From Aphelocoma coerulescens (lineage: Eukaryota > Chordata > Aves > Passeriformes > Corvidae), in NCBI RefSeq assembly GCF_041296385.1, contig NW_027184063.1:1116001-1180000 (forward strand): a DNA stretch of 64,000 bases, read 5' to 3'. Below, in pieces: positions 24,255 through 36,767 of this stretch (position 1 is the first letter of the stretch; every line of letters begins with the position of its first letter). The position numbers and the translations under genes are program-made. Below the pieces are notes generated by a model, which did no database searches, had not been told where the DNA came from, and was given only the letters and a program-made list of their open reading frames with translations.

Positions 24255-24410
24255 GTCACAGTCCTGTTGGAGTTCTGCTCCTGCCCTGGATCTCTTGAGT
24301 GTAGCCAGAAGGCCTCAAACCCAGATTTTATATGCTCAGGTCCAGGTGGGAAATGCTCAGCCCCTCCCCCAGGGCGGGCAGTTTCACAATGGAATGATGT
24401 CATCCTGGGA
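24255..24410 (-). promoter_or_regulatory. Putative TATA promoter of the U2 zinc-finger gene
   Basis: TATAAAA on the minus strand at 24,332-24,326, with the CRE-like TGACATCA upstream, as in U1, U3 and U4. Activity is inferred from conserved layout. Confidence 0.5.
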
Positions 24411-27258
24411 GTCATGGGATATTTTGGGAGCCTTGATGGTCTCAGTCCTTGCAGCTGCCCATTGTGCTGGGGCCATTCAGTCCATGATGGCCCATCAGCA
24501 GAGGTGAGCCCTCAGGCTGGGTGGGACTGTGCTGCTGCTGCTACCCCGGAGGGAGTTATCCCAGCTGAGTCATTGGTGTGCAGAAAAAGAAACACTGCCC
24601 TGCCTCCCAGGGTTTGCCTCTCCTTCCTTATCTCATTTAACAGCCAGCTCCTCATAGCCTGAGGGGTTGGGGGTGCACTGGGCAGCTCCTGCAAAGGACC
24701 CATCATGAACAGCTCATCAGAAATGAGATAAGGGGAGTGGAATGCACAGTTTGGTCTCACCCACAGAGGGCTAAAGTGGCACCCTGCTCCTGTCAGCAGC
24801 ACAGGCTGGCAGGGAGATGGCATTGTAAGGTCTTGCTCCACTTGGCTTTCAGCCCACTAACCCACGGGCAGGGTCCCTTCCCACCCCAATCCTTCCGGGC
24901 TTCTGGCAGGGACTCGCTTGCCTTTCCTTCCTCCCTCTGCTTCCAGCTGGGAATGTGCTGGGAAATGTCCAGCAAAGCAGCCTTTGCTGTCTGCTCTGGG
25001 AGCCCACCCAGCTGCTGCACCTTGTCCCCTGGCCCTGCACAGCTCCCGTGGGAGGCACGGAAGGACCAGCACCCTGCGAGCCTCGGGAATGCCCCTCTGG
25101 CATCCACGGCACACCCTCCAGGCATCTGGAATTCCAGTTCCCAGCAAGGAGAAGATGTTCCGGCCTTTGAAGGCAAAGCTCTCAGGAAGGAGCCAAAAGC
25201 CAAGTGCAGCAAGATCTTCCAGTGACATTTCACTGCCAGCCTTCATCACCTCATCCATGGTTGTTTTAGCTGGTGGATTGGGAACAAAATCAGGGGAGGG
25301 CCTTTGGTGGGAGCTGCCCTGGCTGCAGAGAGACACTGAGAGACAAACAGAGCAGGCAAAGAAAGGCAGAAGAGGAAGGAGAACACAAATACAATCAGCT
25401 GAGAAGGTGGCACTCTGGAAACCAGACCAGAACTGACTGAAAATGAATGTGACAGAAAGAAATAATTTGGAACTGTGATTTCCTATCAAAATACAATTTC
25501 CTGCCTTTCTCACAAACCTCCTCCTGCTGTCATTCAGCAGGGCTTTCACCAAGTGCTCTGCTCGGAGTTGATGTTCCAGACTGCAGACACAAGGAGACCT
25601 GGAATGGGCTTCTTCCTGCTCCTGGGGAGTTTGACATCCTCAGCCGAGGAGATGAGGAGGCAGCAGAAGAAAAGGGCAGCTGGGGTTCACCCTTCCACAG
25701 GAATAAGAGGGGGAAAGTCTCTCGTCCTCTCTGTCTCTGCTCCCCCAGGGATATTAAGGCTGATCCCAGACCCCCAAGGGTCACATTCAGGGCTGCCTTC
25801 CTGGAATGCTCGTGTGGAATGTAGGGGCAGCGTGGCAGCACCCGGATCTTGGACCACCCAGCTGCCCCCCAAGTTTAGTTTCTCTGTCCCTCTCCTACCT
25901 GGGGAGTCCCGAGGGGGGTCTCCAAGCCTCTCTTGTCTGGGAATGATTCGGGGCAGTGGGGATGGTCTCTGTCCCTCTCACCCCACTCAGTGCCTGGTGA
26001 GGGTCTCTGTCCTTCTCCTCTTGGGATCCTCGGGAGGTGCTTGTGTGGGTTTGGGGGTGTCTGTGTTGCTCTCACCACGATAGTGCTTGGGCTGGGTCAC
26101 CCCAGGGGTGAGAGGGACAGAGACTCCCCCAGCCTCCCCAGGTATGAGAAGGTTGGAGAGCCCCTGAGCACACTCAGCAGTGTGTAGGGACACAGAGCCC
26201 TTGGTCCCCAGTCCCGCACAAGCATTCCCTGGGGCAAGAGGGATGGAGATGCCCGAGCATCCCCAAGGGTGAAAGGGACAGGGACACTGCCTTGGGAATG
26301 CCCTGGTGTGAGAGGGACAGGGACAACCCCACCAAGCCCCTCCCCAGCATCCCCCAGGGAGAGAGGCACAGAGACCCCTTGAGCATCCCCTGGGCACCGG
26401 ACAAAATAAACTTGGCAGAAATCAAACTTAACTCTACCGAAAATGCTTGGAGGAATGTTTGCTCTTCCCACAAGTCACTTGTGATGAAAACGCAAACAAA
26501 CCCCAACCATGAATGAACCGACAGCACAAGCAGTTATGGTGGCAATTCAAAGGTCCAGCGGTTCCCGCACAGCTCCAGCTCAGCTGCTGGCAGGTTCCTG
26601 TCAAAGAAAAGTGAAAGTTCGGCCCAATACAGATGATTTAAAGGAAGGATAAACTCTGTGTAGCTGTCACAGAGGTGACAGGGATGAAGAGAAAAATGAT
26701 TCTCTCATTTGGCAAAGGCCCCCAGCCTGTGAAAGAGAAGAGGGGGGAGAGCAAGGGAGTGACAGGGACAGAGACCTCCCCTGGGGAGGGGCGAGTGTGA
26801 CACTGTCCCCTGTGTGTGTGGCCTTCCCGGGGTGGGGGTTTCACACCTGAGCCAGTCTGGGTAAGGGGGGTGGTGTTCACTCCCCCTGGGCAGGTTGTAC
26901 CCCACACCCCAAACTTTCCTCCTGCCCCCTTGGTTGGGGGATGGGGGTGCAAACCTGGCCTCAGCAAATGGGTCTGGGGGCTGGGGCCTCCCCCAGCCAG
27001 GGCTGATTTTCAGGACAGCTCTGGCCTTGGCTTTCTGGTGGATTCATTCTCCTCCCTCAGCCTTGTTTCCTTCTCCCTAGACCTGAGATCCCTGGCTAAG
27101 AGTCCCCCTTTCCCTGATCTCAAGGTTCCTTAGCTCAACTTGCAGGCCAAAGTTCCCCTCAGGAGGCACATTCAGGGACAGGGGGTGCTTGGGTGGTGGC
27201 AGCTCCTTTATACAGTTCTGCCATAATGGGCAAAAAGCCCTTCCTGACAAAGTTTCAG
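24411..27258. other. Duplicated stretch without a recognised gene (U2)
   Basis: This matches 1,990-4,830 in the same orientation and 33,333-36,160 inverted. It includes the 231-codon minus frame at 24,857-25,552, which matches nothing I know. The match to U1 and U3 stops sharply at 27,258. Confidence 0.5.
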
Positions 27259-30079
27259 CTGTGAACCACAACCTTTCAATCTCTCAGCAGCTCCCAGAGC
27301 ATCCCTCGTGTTGCCAGATGGAAAATCCTCTGTGCCAGGTGGGCTCCCATAAGGCTCATTTCTCAAACCTGTCTTGGGGCTGAGTCAGGGATGCAGTATC
27401 CCATGATGGTTTGTGCTTAGAGAGTGGGAAACTTCTGTTCCCGTGGTGTTGTTTGTTCTGTTGTGCTCTCTCTGTATTTTATAGTAAAGAGCTGTTCCTC
27501 CTTTTCCTGCATTTTTGCTTGGGAGCCCTGTAATTTTGGAATTGGATCCAAGGGGATCATCGGGGCACTGCTGGGCCCCATGGAAGCAAGGGGCCAGTGT
27601 GATTCTGAGAGGCCCCGTGGATCCAAGGAGACCATTGTGCTCCTGCAGGTCCTCATGGAATCACAGAGTCCATTGTGACACTGCTGGGCCCCGTGGAGCC
27701 AAGGACACCTTTGTGACACTGAGGGGCTCCGTGGAACCAAGGGAACCTGGAACAGCTCTGGCTGGCTTGGCCTCCTGGTGGTCACCTGACAGCTCCAGCT
27801 GATCTTGGAATGTTGAGAGTCGCTTCTCATCTGCTCCTGGAGCTCTGGGGCTCTGTGCTTTCCTTCCTATGGAACAGATCCGTCCTTCTCCTCCAGGGGC
27901 CCATGGCAAAAAGTGAGATTCCTCTTCCAAATTTCTGTGTATCCAAGGACTGTTCCCTGATGAAATCTGCCAGGACAATCAGATCTGCCAGGCTTGGCCT
28001 CCCAGGGACTCCCTCTCCTCTGCCTTTGTGACAATGAAGTCTGTTTGGCATCAGGCTGTTCCGCAGGCAATCCCGCTTCCTTCAGGGCTGCTGTTGCCCC
28101 TGTGCCCACTGCCCCCTGAAAGAACAGGCTGCCCTGTGGGGGAACAAATGCTGCTTCTCCTGGGGAAAGCCTCAGCGAGGGCTCAGTTTGACATTGGTCA
28201 TTGCGGTGACTGCAGGAAAGGGGCACCCCACCATGGGGTATTTCTTGGTCAGCTCCAGACATAAAGAGTGGGAAACTGTCTGAGACTCGGGTTGTGGCCT
28301 CGAAGGCACTACTGTGGTTTGCAGGGATCTGCAGGGCAGCACAGCCCTGGCAGTGCCCGGGAGTGGTCCCTTTGGAGGTGGTGTTGGATCTGATGGGGAC
28401 AAGGAGGACTCTGTGGGGCTGGGGGTGGCCTTGAGAGTCTCCATGGCACTGAGGAGGAGCTCCATAGATGTGGGTTGGTGTCTGGGGCTGAGGGGCCATA
28501 GGGGGTTGGGAGAGCTGTACCTGGCCAGGGGAATGTGTGTGAGGACAGCAGTGACCTCTCGGCTGGGGCTGCAGCCAGGGGTGCCCAGGGCTGTCCTGCA
28601 GAGCAGGGTCCTGCAGCCCAGGGCGCTGTGCTGGGACAGGGACTCTGCTGCCTGCCAGGGGCAGCTCTCAGCCGGCCCGGGGAGCTGCTGCCAGCGCTGG
28701 GGGAGGAGCGGTGTGGGGAAGGAGTGACCCTGAGCAGGGCAGGTGCTGCTGCTGAGAGCTGCTGGCTGGGGCAGGGCTGCTCCCAGCTCCAGACCAGCCT
28801 GGGCACAGCTCTGGAGACACTTCCCAAAAGAAGGTAAGCCAGGGATTGCTGTCAAGATCAGGAGCGTTCCTGAGCCTGTTTGGATTTCCTGCTTGGAGCA
28901 GGATGGGAAGGTTGCGGGATGAGAGAAGAAGAACAGGAGTTGGAATCCCAGAATGACAGAACATTCTGAGTCTCTGCTATTGTCCTTGTTATAGTTATTA
29001 TTATTACTCCTCTGACATTGTCACTGCTATCTGGTGCTCTCAGGGGGGCTCTGGGATCTTCAGCAGCTGAGTCAGGCTCTGCCTTCGGGATTCCTGCCAG
29101 ACAAGGCTGTCCATGGAAATGGGATGTCCAAGCTTCCCAGTGCCCTGTGGGGCTGTGGGCAAAGCAGTCCATGGGAAAGGGGAATGAGCTGAGCCTCCCT
29201 CCCTGAGATACCATCGTGGGTACACCCAGAGCTCTCCTCACTGTGTCCTTCCAAGCTCTGAGCTGCCCTCCTGGGTGCAAATCTGTGCCAGAGCCTCTCG
29301 GAGTGCCCTGAATGTCCCCCGGGGAAGTGCAGAGATGCCACAGCTGAGGAAATGCTGCTGGGTTTGCCAAGGGCAGCATGAGTGTCCCTGGCAGAAGGGG
29401 ATGCTGAGACCTTGCTCAGAGACCTTTAGAGAGGGTGAGACATTCAGGGATCCCTGTGCTCTGGGCAGGGTCTGGTTTATGCCAGGGTGAGCCAGGAGTG
29501 TGATTGTGCTCGGACAGCAGCCAAAGGGGCAAGCCCAGGGCAGTTGGGAACAAGCCCATGCAGCCCCTCAGCTTGCCCTGAGCCACAGGGAATCCTTTGC
29601 CTCTCACCTCTCTCAGTGGCAAAGGTGGAGTGCAGCAGAAATGCTGGGGATTTCTGACCTCAGAGAAGCAGGAATGATGTGTGGGTAGGAAAACCTTTCC
29701 TAAAACTCACTCCTGCCATCCCTGTCCTGTGGAACTGAGAGTAAAACTGCTACCAAGCCTTTCTAGGAGGGAGTGCACTGACAAATCCTGACTCTCCAGC
29801 CTTGTCCCTCTGCCACACGGCCACAAACCCAGGGCAGCGGGGCAGCGATGGCTCCTCGACAGCCCCCAGGCACAGGCCTGGCTGCTCCTGGCACACTCAG
29901 ACAGCACAAGTGGAGCTCAGGCAGGCAACTGGGGGAAGGTTTTCCCAGAGCAGGAACAAGGGTGGGGCAGTCCCAGCGGGACAGTCTGCAGGGAATGGCA
30001 CAGGTTTGGCTCCAAGCAGCCTGTCCTGACTTGTCACTGTCCTTTCTCCATGAACAGGTGCCCATGGCCAGACACAGCA

Positions 30080-31042
30080 ATGTCCAACAGCAGCTCCATC
30101 AGCCACTTCCTCCTGCTGCCTTTGGCAGACACGTGGCAGCTGCAGCTCCTGCACTTCTGCCTCTTCCTGGGCATCTCCCTGGCTGCCCTCCTGGCCAACG
30201 GCCTCATCATCAGCGCCGGAGCCTGCGGCCAGCACCTGCACAGCCCCATGTTCTTCTTCCTGCTCAGCCTGGCCCTCACCGACCTGGGCTCCATCTGCAC
30301 CACTGTCCCCAAAGCCATGCACAATTCCCTCTGGGGCACCAGGCACATCTCCTACACAGGATGTGCTGCTCAGGTGTTTCTGATTGTCTTCTTTCTTGGA
30401 ACACAGGATTTCCTCCTCACCGTCATGTGCTATGACCGCTACGTGTCCATCTGCAAAGCCCTGCACTACGGGACCCTCCTGGGCCGCAGAGCTTGTGCCC
30501 ACATGGCAGCAGCTGCCTGGGCCAGTGGCTTTCTCACTGCTCTGCTGCACACGGCCAATACATTTCCTCTGCCCCTGTGCCAGGACAATGCCCTGGGCCA
30601 GTTCTTCTGTGAAATCCCACACATCCTCAGGCTCTCCTGCTCAGACACATACCTGAGGGAATTTGGGCTTCTTGCTTTTAGTACTTCTCCTTTTTTGGGT
30701 TGTTTTGTGTTCATGCTTTTCTCCTATGTGCAGATCTTCAGGGCCATGCTGAGGATCCCCTCTGAGCAGGGCTGCCACAAAGCCTTTTGCACGTGCCTCC
30801 CTCACCTGGCCGTGGTCTCTCTGTTTATCAGCACTGGCACCTTTGCTCACCTGAAGTCCCCCCTCCATCTCGTCCCCATCTCTGGATGTGGTGGTGTCAG
30901 TTCTGAACTCGGTGGTGCCTCCAGCCCTGAACCCCCTCATCTACAGCCTGAGGAACCAGGAGCTCAAGGATGCCCTGAGGAAAATGATGACTGTATCTGT
31001 CAATAAACTCTCTCTCTTCTGCTCCAGAACCTTCAGAATGTA
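30080..31042 (+). pseudogene. Olfactory receptor pseudogene, one frameshift (U3 side)
   Basis: Nearly identical to the intact OR at 7,120-8,082. It starts MSNSSSISHFLLLP and keeps PMFFFL, MCYDRYVSIC and HKAFCTCLPHL. Near 30,857 one extra base in a C-run (GAAGTCCCCCC against GAAGCCCCCC) shifts the frame before TM7, so translation continues about 50 out-of-frame residues to a stop at 31,006. The original frame would otherwise reach 31,042. Loss of TM7 and the NPLIYSLRN motif should abolish function. A short homopolymer indel could be an assembly error, so check raw reads. Confidence 0.85.
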
Positions 31043-31479
31043 ACTCTTTACAATCTCAGCTTTTTTTTTCCTATTTGTCCATTTTTTCATTGGTGCCTTT
31101 TTTTCTTCTTTTTCTAGTGTTATGCTGTTTTTTATAAAATCCTGTAGTACTGCTCTTAGCATTTCTACATGAACGTCTGCCTTTCTTTGGAAACACAAAG
31201 ACTTTCAGGAGGCTTCTTCCCTGTGCATTTGAATCAAAAGGAGTGTCTGCCCTGACTTGTGTGTCCAAGGTTTGTTCCTCAGCCCTTCTCTGGCTCTGCA
31301 GGGGCAGTGCCTGTGGGCACAGCTGGAGGGAAGAGACTCCCAGCACAGCAGCACAGCCAGGGACAATGGCCGGGCCTCTTCCCACCTCTGCTCTTCCCAG
31401 CCCATGGAGCCCAGAGTGAATTGTGACAAAGTGGGGCCTCTTCAGACAAAGGTGGTGTGGAAACAGTGCCACCACTCCT

Positions 31480-32635
31480 GGAACCCAGTGTCCATTGTGA
31501 CACAGTGGGGTTTCATGGAACCCAGAACATCTTTGTGATGCAATGGAATCTCATGGAATCAAGGGCCAGTTGTTATAGAGAGGGGCCTCATGGAACACAA
31601 TGGCCACAGAAACATTGCCAGGCCTAATAGAAAGAAGGCGCCATTGTGGCACAGCAAGGCATCATGGGACCTAGGAGAGCACAGGGTCACAATGGAATCT
31701 CATGGAACCAGTGGTCAATTGTGACATGGCAGGGTCTCATGGAACCCAGATTCCACTGGGACATTGCCAAGGCTGGTGCAATCAAGGGTCCACTGTGACA
31801 CAGAAAGGCCCCATGGCACCCAGGAGACCAGTGTGGGGCAATGGATTCTCATGCAACCAAGGCGCCATTGGAACAAGCGCGGCCTGAGGGCCAGCCAGTG
31901 CCACTGGGATATCTCCAGCCTTTGAGGAAGCAAGTGTCCATGGTGACACAGCACAGCCTGATGAATCACAGGAGAGCACAGTGATGCCATGGAATCTTGG
32001 GGAACCAAGTGTCCATTGTAAAGACAGTGGGGCCTCAATGAAGCCAGGAGACCATTGTGACGCAATAGAACCTCCGGGAAGCAAGTCTCAGTTGTTCCAA
32101 AGAGGGGCTGCATGGAAACCAGGAGACCATTGGAACACCGTGGAAACCGATGGGAGCAAATGTCCACTGTTTGATGTTGTGGCCTCACAGAGCACTGGAA
32201 GCCATTGACACACAATGGAAAAACATGGAACTAAGGCTCCCTAGTGGCAGAGGAGGGCCTCATAGAACCAAGGAGACTTCTGTGATGCAATGGAATCTCA
32301 AGGAACCAAGGGTCAATTGTCAACACATCAGCCTCTCCTGAAACTAAGGAGAACATTGTGATGCAGTGAAATCTCATGGAACCAAGTGTCAATTGTGAAC
32401 ACAGCAGCGCCTCATGGAAGCCAGGTGCAACTGGGACCGTGGCATGGCTCATGGATGGAAGGGGCCATTGTGACACAGTGGGGCCTCTTGGAACCCAGGA
32501 AACCATTGGGGGCAATGGAATCTCATGGAACCAAGGCTCTATTGTGACACAGTGGGGCCTCTTGGAACCCAGGAGAACATTGTCACACAGAGATATCTCA
32601 TGGAACTAAGTGTAAACTCTCAGCACAGCAGGATG
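31480..32635. repeat. Degenerate minisatellite (inverted copy of 5,530-6,680)
   Basis: Reverse complement of the U1 array with the same unit order (CATGGAACC, TTGTGACACAGTGGGGCC). The preserved order shows that the array was copied within the amplicon rather than expanded independently. Confidence 0.8.
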
Positions 32636-32920
32636 TCACAGTCCAATCTTGAAAGGAATTAGAAATGCCTCTGCCCAAATTAAGGTGCAAACAAGACCAA
32701 GACCAAAGTCAATAGTATGGGCTTTATTTAATAGCAAATATGAGAGAGAGAGAGAGAAGAGAAAGAGATAGAAAAGAGGTTGGGGGGGCAGAGAGTGAGA
32801 GAGACAGATGAAAGAAAATACACCACTCCACGCATCCCGCTGGGATCCCAATGATGCTCTCCAGCTGGTCTTTTTGGTGGTAAGAGTCCCCCTAAAAGAG
32901 CAGAATCCAATGGATTAATA
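32636..32920 (-). mobile_element. LTR 3' portion with GA-rich tract
   Basis: Inverted copy of 5,230-5,529: TGTCACAG at the left edge, TTTATT (AATAAA on the minus strand) near 32,723 and a GA microsatellite after it. Confidence 0.5.
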
Positions 32921-33339
32921 TATGCTCAGGGCAGGTGGGAATGCCCAGGTACCTCCCCTGGGGGAGGGCACTTGGACACTGTCTCTTGCAGCAGACTCTG
33001 GGTCTGCTGCATCACTTTGCATCATGTGCAGTCCTGTGGAGCAAGGCCTCAGGAATAAGTTTTGGGAGCACTTTGGGAGGTCTTTGATGGATTATGACAC
33101 CCCCTCAGCTGCCTCTCATGTGAATATCCCGTGGATATGGCCTTTCCAGTGTTGGAGGTTTCCCAGCTGGGCCAGTTTGTGTAAGGGAGGATGGGTGTTC
33201 AGTGCCTCTGGCCAGAGGTAGCACCACAGACCTGAAACCTCCTTGTCCCCCTCAGTGGCAGGGGAGTCTGTGTAAACCTGTGTAAGCCCTCTGTGGACTG
33301 TGGTCTCCTCCACCCCAAACCCAGCCAGCCATGAAACTT

Positions 33340-36150
33340 TGTCAGGAAGGGCTTTTTGCCCATTATGGCAGAACTGTATAAAGGAGCTGCCACCACCCAA
33401 GCACCCCCTGTCCCTGAATGTGCCTCCTGAGGGGAACTTTGGCCTGCAAGTTGAGCTAAGGAACCTTGAGATCAGGGAAAGGGGGACTCTTAGCCAGGGA
33501 TCTCAGGTCTAGGGAGAAGGAAACAAGGCTGAGGGAGGAGAATGAATCCACCAGAAAGCCAAGGCCAGAGCTGTCCTGAAAATCAGCCCTGGCTGGGGGA
33601 GGCCCCAGCCCCCAGACCCATTTGCTGAGGCCAGGTTTGCACCCCCATCCCCCAACCAAGGGGGCAGGAGGAAAGTTTGGGGTGTGGGGTACAACCTGCC
33701 CAGGGGGAGTGAACACCACCCCCCTTACCCAGACTGGCTCAGGTGTGAAACCCCCACCCCGGGAAGGCCACACACACAGGGGACAGTGTCACACTCGCCC
33801 CTCCCCAGGGGAGGTCTCTGTCTCTGTCACTCCCTTGCTCTCCCCCCCTCTTCTCTTTCACAGGCTGGGGACGTTTGCCAAATATGAGAATCATTTTTCT
33901 CTTCATCCCTGTCACCTCTGTGACAGCTACACAGAGTTTATCCTTCCTTTAAATCATCTGTATTGGGCCGAACTTTCACTTTTCTTTGACAGGAACCTGC
34001 CAGCAGCTGAGCTGGAGCTGTGCGGGAACTGCTGGACCTTTGAATTGCCACCATAACTGCTTCGGCTGTCGGTTCATTCATGGTTGGGGTTTGTTTGCGT
34101 TTTCATCACAAGTGACTTGTGGGAAGAGCAAACATTCCTCCAAGCATTTTCGGTAGAGTTAAGTTTGATTTCTGCCAAGTTTATTTTGTCCGGTGCCCAG
34201 GGGATGCTCAAGGGGTCTCTGTACCTCTCTCCCTCGGGGATGCTGGGGAGGGGCTTGGTGGGGTTGTCCCTGTCCCTCTCACTCCAGGGCATTCCCGAGG
34301 CAGTGTCCCTGTCCCTTTCACCCTTGGGGATGCTTGGGCATCTCCATCCCTCTTGCCCCAGGGAATGCTTGTGCGGGACTGGGGACCAAGGGCTCTGTGT
34401 CCCTCACACTGCTGAGTGTGCTCAGGGGCTCTCCAACCTTCTAATACCTGGGGAGGCTGGGGGAGTCTCTGTCCCTCTCACCCCTGGGGTGACCCTGCGA
34501 CACAGACACCCCCAAACCCACACAAGCACCTCCCGAGGATCCCAAGAGGAGAAGGACAGAGACCCTCACCAGGCACTGAGTGGGGTGAGAGGGACAGAGA
34601 CCATCCCCACCCCCAAATCATTCCCAGACAAGAGAGGCTTGGAGACCCCCCCCGGGACACCCCAGGTAGGAGAGGGACAGAGGAACTAAACTTGGGGGGC
34701 AGCTGGGTGGTCCAAGATCCGGGTGCTGCCACGCTGCCCCTCCATTCCACACGAGCATTCCAGGAAGGCAGCCCTGAATGTGACCCTTGGGGGTCTGGGG
34801 TCAGCCTTCACATCCCTGTGGGAGCAGCCACAGAGAGGACGAGAGACTTTCCCCCTCTTAGTCCTGTGGAAGGGTGAACCCCAGCTGCCCTTTTCTTCTG
34901 CTGCCTCCTCATCTCCTCGGCGGAGGATGTCAAACTCCCCAGGAGCAGGAAGAAGCCCATTCCAGGTTTCCTTGTGTCTGCAGCCTGGAACATCCACTCC
35001 CACCAGAGCACTTTGTGAAAGCCCTGCTGAATGACAGCAGGAGGAGGTTTGTGAGAAAGGCAGGAAATTGTATTTTGATAGGAAATCACAATTCCAAATT
35101 ATTTCTTTCTGTCACATTCATTTTCAGTCAGTTCTGGTCTGGTTTCCAGAGTGCCACCTTCTCAGCTGATTGTATTTGTGTTCTCCTTCCTCTTCTGCCT
35201 TTCTTTGCCTGCTCTGTTTGTCTCTCAGTGTCTCTCTGCAGCCAGGGCAGCTCCCACCAAAGGCCCTCCCCTGATTTTGTTCCCAATCCACCAGCTAAAA
35301 CAACCATGGATGAGGTGATGAAGGCTGGCAGTGAAATGTCACTGGAAGATCTTGCAGCACTTGGCTTTTGGCTCCTTCCTGAGAGCTTTGCCTTCAAGGG
35401 CAGGAACATCTTCTCCTTGCTGGGAACTGGAATTCCAGATGCCTGGAGGGTGTGCCATGGATGCCAGAGGGGCATTCCCGAGGCTCGCAGGGTGCTGGTC
35501 CTGCCATGCCTCCCACGGGAGCTGTGCAGGGCCAGGGGACAAGGTCCAGCAGCTGGGTGGGCTCCCAGAGCAGACAGCAAAGGCTGCTTTGCTGGACATT
35601 TCCCAGCACATTCCCAGCTGGAAGCAGAGGGAGGAAGGAAAGGCAAGCGAGTCCCTGCCAGAAGCCCGGAAGGATTGGGGTGGGAAGGGACCCTGCCCGT
35701 GGGTTAGTGGGCTGAAAGCCAAGTGGAGCAAGACCTTACAATGCCATCTCCCTGCCAGCCTGTGCTGCTGACAGGAGCAGGGTGCCACTTTAGCCCTCTG
35801 TGGGTGAGACCAAACTGTGCATTCCACTCCCCTTATCTCATTTCTGATGAGCTGTTCATGATGGGTCCTTTGCAGGAGCTGCCCAGTGCACCCCCAACCC
35901 CTCAGGCTATGAGGAGCTGGCTGTTAAATGAGATAAGGAAGGAGAGGCAAACCCTGGGAGGCAGGGCAGTGTTTCTTTTTCTGCACACCAATGACTCAGC
36001 TGGGATAACTCCCTCCGGGGTAGCAGCAGCAGCACAGTCCCACCCAGCCTGAGGGCTCACCTCTGCTGATGGGCCATCATGGACTGAATGGCCCCAGCAC
36101 AATGGGCAGCTGCAAGGACTGAGACCATCAAGGCTCCCAAAATATCCCAT
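33340..36150. other. Duplicated stretch without a recognised gene (U3)
   Basis: Inverse of 1,990-4,830 and 24,411-27,258. The plus frame at 34,874-35,707 (277 codons) is the longest form of the shared unidentified ORF, with a hydrophobic segment (LFLSVTFIFSQFW and after) but no known domain or splice context. Confidence 0.45.
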
Positions 36151-36154
36151 GACT

Positions 36155-36380
36155 CCCAGGATGACATCATTCCATTGTGAAACTGCCCGCCCTGGGGGAG
36201 GGGCTGAGCATTTCCCACCTGGACCTGAGCATATAAAATCTGGGTTTGAGGCCTTCTGGCTACACTCAAGAGATCCAGGGCAGGAGCAGAACTCCAACAG
36301 GACTGTGACCACCGCTGTTGACAAGACTGCAACCATCACTTGGACAGGACAGTGTGTCTACCACTGCGACCAACAGGTTT
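36155..36380 (+). promoter_or_regulatory. Putative TATA/CRE promoter and first exon of the U3 ZNF
   Basis: CRE-like TGACATCA at 36,162-36,169 and TATAAAA at 36,232-36,238, then about 140 bases to a donor-like CAACAG|GTTTTG near 36,376. The matching acceptor, CCAAACCAG, ends at 36,740, just upstream of the ATG at 36,768. This predicts an untranslated first exon at roughly 36,262-36,376. Confidence 0.5.
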
Positions 36381-36767
36381 TGTTTTCTTTCCTTTTGCTT
36401 TGCATGCAGCGGGACCAGGTGGTGCTCAGCACAGGAACTAAGCACCACCGTTCTGCTCTTGTCCCAGGGTGCCTGGTTATACTCAGCCTTTGTGGGTTAC
36501 AGCTGTATCATGGTATTTCTTGTCATCTCTTTGGTGAATTGTAACTTTCACCTTCATCTCTCTTGGGGCAGATCAGTGGGGTTCATTTCTCGTGCCAGTT
36601 CAATCCAGCACGGTCTTTGAGAGGATTTTACAGTCATGATATGCCCGGTGACTTCTAGAGAAGGACTAAGCCAACCCCTAAGAAGGACTAAGCCAACCCC
36701 TAAGCCAACACACTCACGCCTTTTTTTCCCTCCAAACCAGGATTTTCCACTCCCAAACCTTGGCCAG

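Larger units (their letters stand above)
27259..33332. repeat. Palindrome-1 spacer carrying the OR gene
   Basis: This separates the U2 and U3 inverted arms and recurs in the same orientation at 58,736-63,494. It holds minisatellite remnants (27,540-27,780), GC-rich sequence without a gene (27,800-29,700), an OR pseudogene, the long minisatellite and an LTR end. U1 has much of this block joined directly to the zinc-finger side, in the orientation expected of U3. Confidence 0.75.
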
